From: an uncultured Muribaculaceae bacterium
Lineage (GTDB): Bacteria; Bacteroidota; Bacteroidia; Bacteroidales; Muribaculaceae
NCBI GenBank assembly: GCA_947626355.1
Contig: CANQRV010000019.1
Location: 1 to 44,034 of the forward strand
Direction of reading: 5' to 3'
Length of the DNA: 44,034 nucleotides
Made by a program: the position numbers and the translations under genes
The notes under the pieces: generated by a model
Database searches by the model: none
What the model saw: only the letters and a program-made list of their open reading frames with translations
Told to the model about the DNA's origin: nothing
Shown: in pieces, positions 40,938 through 44,034 of the stretch
How positions within the stretch are numbered: position 1 is the stretch's first letter
Layout: the number at the start of each line of letters is the position of its first letter

Positions 40938-42233
40938 CTATTCCTTTATAAGCGGGTGCCCGTTGTAGTAGTCGAGCACGATGCTGTTGATTATCTTCTG
41001 TATTCTTTTCCCCTCGAGAGTGGCGCGCGCCGTGGCCAGGCGTGCACCCGACGTGTGGAGCTCCACGGCCGAGGCGCTGCCGAGCTCGTAGCGCCTGGTC
41101 GTCATGCGGTAAGCCTCCTCCTCGGCCTCGAGGCGCCGCTTCGCGGCCGCATACTCCTCCTCGGCCGACGATGCGGCGAGCATCGCCCGCGCCCGCTCCG
41201 TCGCCGTCTCGCGCCGTGTCTGCTCCAGCCGCAGCCGGCTCTCGGCGAGCGACGCGCGCGCCAGCCTCACGCGGTTGACCCCGGCGAGGCCGTCGAAGAG
41301 CGGTATGCCCACCGACACCCCGATGTATTGCCCCATGTTGTCGCGCCACTGGCGCCCGAAGCCGGGGAGCGTGCCGCCGTCGCCGGTGAAGGTGTAGTAG
41401 GAGGTGGTCACCCCGGCCGTCAGCGAGATGCGCGGCGAGAACGCACCCTTGGCTCCTTTCAGTTCCAGCTCCCCGCGTCTCACGTCGAGGCGCGCTTCCG
41501 TCTCCTGCGGGAGCTCCGCGCGCAGCGGCATCGGGTAGTCGGGGGTTTCGTCGTCGCGCAGGAGGAGGGGAGTGCTCTCCGGCTCCATCCCCATGGTGCT
41601 GCGCAGGTCGAGCCATGCCTCGGCCAGCTTGTTGCGCCGGTCGGTGAGCGCATACTCGTCGGCCGCTACTGTCGCCTCGAGCTCCGCCACGTCGGCGCCG
41701 CTCTTGGAGCCGAGCTCGTAGCCCCGCCGCGTGGCCAGCAGCTGGAGGCTGTCGCGCTCCAGCTCCTCGGCGGCCTGCCCGGTCATCGCCCGGCAGTAGC
41801 TCACGTTGTAGAAGGCCCTCACCACCTCGAGCGAGACGCGGTCTTGCTCGGCGAGCTCCCGCTGCCGCAGACTCCGGGCGCTCGCCTGCGCGGCCCGCAG
41901 CCCGTGGAGGCTTACGAGCCCGTCGAAGAGGGGCACCCGCATCTCCACGCCGAAGCTCGTGGAGAGAGTGCGGCGTGTGTCGTAGGTATTGGTTCCGGGG
42001 TCGATGTTTCGCCCGAAGCTGAGGTTGCCGCTGGCGTATAGGTCGGCCGTCGGGAGCATATCCGAGAGGGCGAGTCTTGCCTGGGCCTCCCCCTGGCGGG
42101 TCGCCATGCGGGCGAGGCGGTTGGCGTCGGCGTGCTCCCGGGCGTAGAGCAGGCAGTCGCGGAGCGTCATCGGCTTCTCGGCTGCCACGCCCAGCGCCAC
42201 GGTGGCGAGTAGTATGAGTATCGCTGTCTTCAT
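40938..42233 (-). CDS. TolC family outer membrane efflux channel
   Basis: Protein of 431 aa. A signal peptide (MKTAILILLATVALGVAA) is followed by the two-fold OEP repeat: MTLRDCLLYAREHADANRLARMATRQGEAQARLALSDMLP and the related second half, with VPLFDGLVSLHGLRAAQAS and IPLFDGLAGVNRVRLARAS. Long coiled-coil helices lie between. It forms the outer membrane duct of the tripartite exporter. It is the first gene of the exporter operon and is divergent from the two-component system. The -7 box lies 4 nt before the ATG (leaderless mRNA predicted). Confidence 0.93.
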   Translation of the reverse strand: MKTAILILLATVALGVAAEKPMTLRDCLLYAREHADANRLARMATRQGEAQARLALSDMLPTADLYASGNLSFGRNIDPGTNTYDTRRTLSTSFGVEMRVPLFDGLVSLHGLRAAQASARSLRQRELAEQDRVSLEVVRAFYNVSYCRAMTGQAAEELERDSLQLLATRRGYELGSKSGADVAELEATVAADEYALTDRRNKLAEAWLDLRSTMGMEPESTPLLLRDDETPDYPMPLRAELPQETEARLDVRRGELELKGAKGAFSPRISLTAGVTTSYYTFTGDGGTLPGFGRQWRDNMGQYIGVSVGIPLFDGLAGVNRVRLARASLAESRLRLEQTRRETATERARAMLAASSAEEEYAAAKRRLEAEEEAYRMTTRRYELGSASAVELHTSGARLATARATLEGKRIQKIINSIVLDYYNGHPLIKE

Positions 42234-42237
42234 GCTG

Positions 42238-42270
42238 CAAAGTTATGCCGCCGGGCCCCCGGTCTGCAAC
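42238..42270 (-). promoter_or_regulatory. Promoter of the exporter operon, predicted leaderless start
   Basis: On the minus strand, GTTG (42270-42267), a 21-bp spacer and TAACTTTG (42245-42238), then CAGC and the tolC ATG. The spacing puts transcription at or near the start codon. Confidence 0.5.
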
Positions 42271-42276
42271 TCCATA

Positions 42277-42294
42277 GGGTGCAATCGTGCATCC
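42277..42294. promoter_or_regulatory. Candidate operator: imperfect palindrome near the tolC promoter
   Basis: GGGTGCA (42277-42283), ATCG, TGCATCC (42288-42294): arms match at 6 of 7 positions. It lies just upstream of the -33 of the exporter promoter in the divergent region, a fitting place for the Fis-type HTH response regulator. Only one such site is seen. Confidence 0.3.
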
Positions 42295-42385
42295 GACCCC
42301 TGTTTTTGTATGTTTTTTCGACACTTTTATCTTCTGCAGGTGCGTTTTTTCGCCTCCGGAGCATGGCGGTTGGGCGTCGATGTTG

Positions 42386-42393
42386 TAACTTCG
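42386..42393 (+). promoter_or_regulatory. -7 box of the two-component system, predicted leaderless start
   Basis: TAACTTCG (42386-42393; one change from consensus), then CGTC and ATG 42398. Same 4-nt spacing as at tolC. Confidence 0.45.
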
Positions 42394-42397
42394 CGTC

Positions 42398-42979
42398 ATG
42401 AAAACGAAAGTTCTGGTAGTCGACGACAATAAGGCGGTGCGCACGGCCCTCCGGCTTGTGCTCTCACCGCATTTCGACACTGTGGCCACGGGCGACCCGC
42501 AGCTCATCCCGGCGCTCATAGCCCCAGGCAATGTCGACGCCATCCTCCTCGACATGAATTTCGGCTCCGACCGGCTCGACGGCTCCGACGGCCTCTTCTG
42601 GCTCGATGCCGTGACGCAGCGTCCCGAGCCGCCCGCCGTGCTGATGATCACGGCCTTCGGAGAGCTGCCCCTCGCCGTCGAGGCCATGCGCCGCGGCGCG
42701 CTCGACTTCATCACAAAGCCGTGGGACAACGATGTGCTCGTGGCCCGGATCCGCGAGGCAGTGGCCCGCTCGCGTGAGGCGCGGCGCCTCAGCCGCGAGG
42801 CAGGCGACGCCGGCTCCCTGCGTATGCGCGAGAGCGAGCGCGCCTCGATGACCCTCGACGAGCTCAAGCGCGCCCATGCGGAGGAGGTCGTAGCCCGTTG
42901 CGGCGGCAATCTCGCCGCCGCAGCCCGCCAGCTCGGCATCAACCGTCAGACACTATACAACATACTCCGCAAGCCATGA
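42398..42979 (+). CDS. Response regulator with receiver and Fis-type HTH, no AAA+ domain
   Basis: Protein of 193 aa. The receiver (about 1-125) has the acidic pair Asp9-Asp10, phospho-acceptor Asp52 (ILLDMNFG), MITAFGE and the conserved Lys in FITKPW. A Fis-type HTH ends the protein (ARCGGNLAAAARQLGINRQTLYNILRK). The AAA+ sigma-54 activator domain of NtrC-type regulators, whose Fis domain this resembles, is absent. The order is like the ActR/RegA/PrrA group, so it probably acts with the housekeeping sigma factor rather than sigma-54. It shares its 3' end with the sensor kinase (ATGA overlap) and is divergent from the exporter, its most likely target. Confidence 0.88.
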   Translation: MKTKVLVVDDNKAVRTALRLVLSPHFDTVATGDPQLIPALIAPGNVDAILLDMNFGSDRLDGSDGLFWLDAVTQRPEPPAVLMITAFGELPLAVEAMRRGALDFITKPWDNDVLVARIREAVARSREARRLSREAGDAGSLRMRESERASMTLDELKRAHAEEVVARCGGNLAAAARQLGINRQTLYNILRKP

Positions 42980-43956
42980 GACATTTCTGGCCCTCCGCCA
43001 TAGCCTGTGCGCTTTCCATGGCCTTCGCATCGGCGCTTGCGGCGCTCCTTTTCCGGGCGGGGCTCGCAGCCCCCGCCATCCTCGCGCTCCTTGCCGGCGC
43101 GGTGGCCTTCATGATGCTCGTGGGGCGTATCCGCGCCCTCTGCCGGGTGGTCGCCGGCTTCGCCGCAGCCATCGAGGCAGGCGACACCACCGTGAGCTTC
43201 GACCTCGGCTCCCCGTCTACGGCCCTCGGACGTACTGCCGCCGTTATGTCGCGCCTGCTCGTCTCTTCGCGGCGCCGGGCCCTCGAGCTCGAGACCCGCA
43301 AGCTCTATTACGACCGCATTCTGCGCGTGCTCACCCATGAGATGCGCAACTCCCTCACTCCAGTGATCTCCATTGCCGCCGACATGGAGCGGCGCGCCGG
43401 CGAATATTCAAAGGCCGACATCGCCGAGGCTGCCTCCGTGATACGTGGAGAGGGGGAAGGCATGAGGCGTTTCCTGGAGTCGTATTATGAGCTCACGCAT
43501 CTTCCGGAGCCCGAGCCGGAGGCGATTGGCGCAAGGGAGTTCGCCGAGAATCTGCGGCGTCTCGTGGAGCCGCAGCTCCGTGAGCGGGGCATGGAGGCCG
43601 GGGTCGTGGAGTATGTGGTGGCAAAGGATATGGAGATGACGGTCGACACCGCGCTGCTGACCCGCGCCGTCGTCAACCTTGTGAGAAACGCCCTTGACGC
43701 CGTGGCCGGCGCCGGGGAGCCGAAAGTGACGGTATCCGTAGCCGGAGTGCCGCCGGAGACCCGCATCACCGTAGCCGACAACGGTCCCGGATTGCCACAG
43801 GCGGTCGCCGCCTCCCTTTTCCAGCCCTTCGTCACCACCAAGGAAGGTGGCGCCGGCATCGGTCTCTGCCTGAGCCGCCAGATCGCCCGCGCCCACGGCG
43901 GCGACCTGACCATCCGAAGCACTCCCCGCGGCGTCACCGCCACCATCATTTTGTAA
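42976..43956 (+). CDS. Sensor histidine kinase without a large extracytoplasmic domain
   Basis: Protein of 326 aa. Two adjacent helices (about 8-27 and 33-52) leave almost no periplasmic loop. The H-box is LTHEMRNSLTPV with His near 120, followed by the N-box NLVRNALDAV, G1 DNGPGLP, F-box FQPFVTTK and G2 GAGIGLCLS. Kinases of this form sense the membrane itself or a partner protein rather than a periplasmic ligand, which fits control of an ABC efflux system by its own membrane components (inference). It starts at 42976, overlapping the response regulator stop. Confidence 0.93.
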   Translation: MRHFWPSAIACALSMAFASALAALLFRAGLAAPAILALLAGAVAFMMLVGRIRALCRVVAGFAAAIEAGDTTVSFDLGSPSTALGRTAAVMSRLLVSSRRRALELETRKLYYDRILRVLTHEMRNSLTPVISIAADMERRAGEYSKADIAEAASVIRGEGEGMRRFLESYYELTHLPEPEPEAIGAREFAENLRRLVEPQLRERGMEAGVVEYVVAKDMEMTVDTALLTRAVVNLVRNALDAVAGAGEPKVTVSVAGVPPETRITVADNGPGLPQAVAASLFQPFVTTKEGGAGIGLCLSRQIARAHGGDLTIRSTPRGVTATIIL

Positions 43957-43988
43957 ATAACTAGGGTGTTCAGTTCTATGTTCCAAAA

Positions 43989-44034
43989 TTAGCTCGCTTT
44001 ATTGAGTGTCTTGGAGCGCAGAGCCACCCGATTC
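43989..44034 (-). other. Possible C-terminal end of a minus-strand gene cut by the window edge
   Basis: A minus-strand frame entering from the right edge encodes about 14 residues (NRVALRSKTLNKAS) and stops at TAA 43991-43989. It is too short to identify, but it is consistent with the tail of an adjacent gene. The gap 43957-43988 shows no other element. Confidence 0.2.

Noticed and set aside
40107..42041. A 644-codon open frame on the plus strand across the adaptor and TolC genes
   Set aside because: Antisense to two clear genes, crosses their boundary and shows no motif; low-complexity His/Ala/Val/Leu composition typical of shadow frames.
42246..42397. Sigma-54 (-24/-12) promoter for the exporter
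   Set aside because: No GG-N10-GC pair at suitable spacing; a standard -7 box is present instead, in line with the regulator lacking an AAA+ domain.
43957..44034. Insertion-sequence end at the right edge
   Set aside because: Too short to show a terminal inverted repeat or transposase motif; only a short minus-strand frame is visible.

Overview
This 44 kb window is chromosomal DNA from a high-GC member of the order Bacteroidales; a Muribaculaceae-like genome is the most likely source. The evidence is of four kinds. Promoters have the Bacteroidetes form (TTTG, about 19-20 bp, then TAnnTTTG) and classic -35/-10 boxes are not evident. Two proteins end in type IX secretion sorting domains. There is a GldE homologue and a SusC/TonB-receptor-like beta-barrel protein. 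SD sequences are weak and dense, short operons are separated by perfect hairpins. The species cannot be fixed from this sequence alone. No rRNA, tRNA, CRISPR array, prophage or complete insertion sequence was seen.

Layout. 1-2.2 kb: a structured leader and a membrane-bound TPR regulator. 2.3-7.2 kb (minus): a Dcp-like M3 peptidase, then an operon of two overlapping rhomboid proteases and a membrane-anchored endonuclease/phosphatase. 7.4-15 kb (plus): HU, argS, a Bax-inhibitor-1 protein, a secreted C10 cysteine protease, gldE overlapping a phosphopantetheinyl transferase, and a decayed radical SAM/SPASM gene. 16-22.9 kb (minus): a degenerate thioredoxin-like lipoprotein, a class A acid phosphatase, a phosphate-type porin, a SUI1/YciH protein and an AddA/RecB-like helicase-nuclease. 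23.1-25.4 kb (plus): pnp. 25.5-30.6 kb (minus): a T9SS-exported Omp28-like protein and a large TonB-receptor-like outer membrane protein. 30.8-34.8 kb (minus): a four-gene Tat operon of a polyferredoxin with an internal Tat signal, a Tat-exported aldo/keto reductase with Fe-S clusters, tatA and tatC. 35.1-36.5 kb (plus): a NUDIX hydrolase and an MgtC-family protein. 36.5-42.2 kb (minus): a TolC/HlyD/ABC ATPase/FtsX-permease export system, divergent from a two-component system (42.4-44 kb) that probably controls it.

The most notable points are these. The Tat translocon is co-transcribed with what look like its own redox substrates. Four genes have a -7 box exactly 4 nt before the ATG, which predicts leaderless mRNAs. 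The radical SAM gene has lost its cluster cysteines and carries a one-base frameshift. The response regulator next to the efflux operon has a receiver and a Fis-type HTH but no AAA+ domain. A 33-bp hairpin repeat occurs twice in intergenic DNA. pnp is followed by a perfect 48-bp palindrome. None of these amounts to a clearly new defence or mobile system; the Tat operon is the best candidate for an under-described functional unit.
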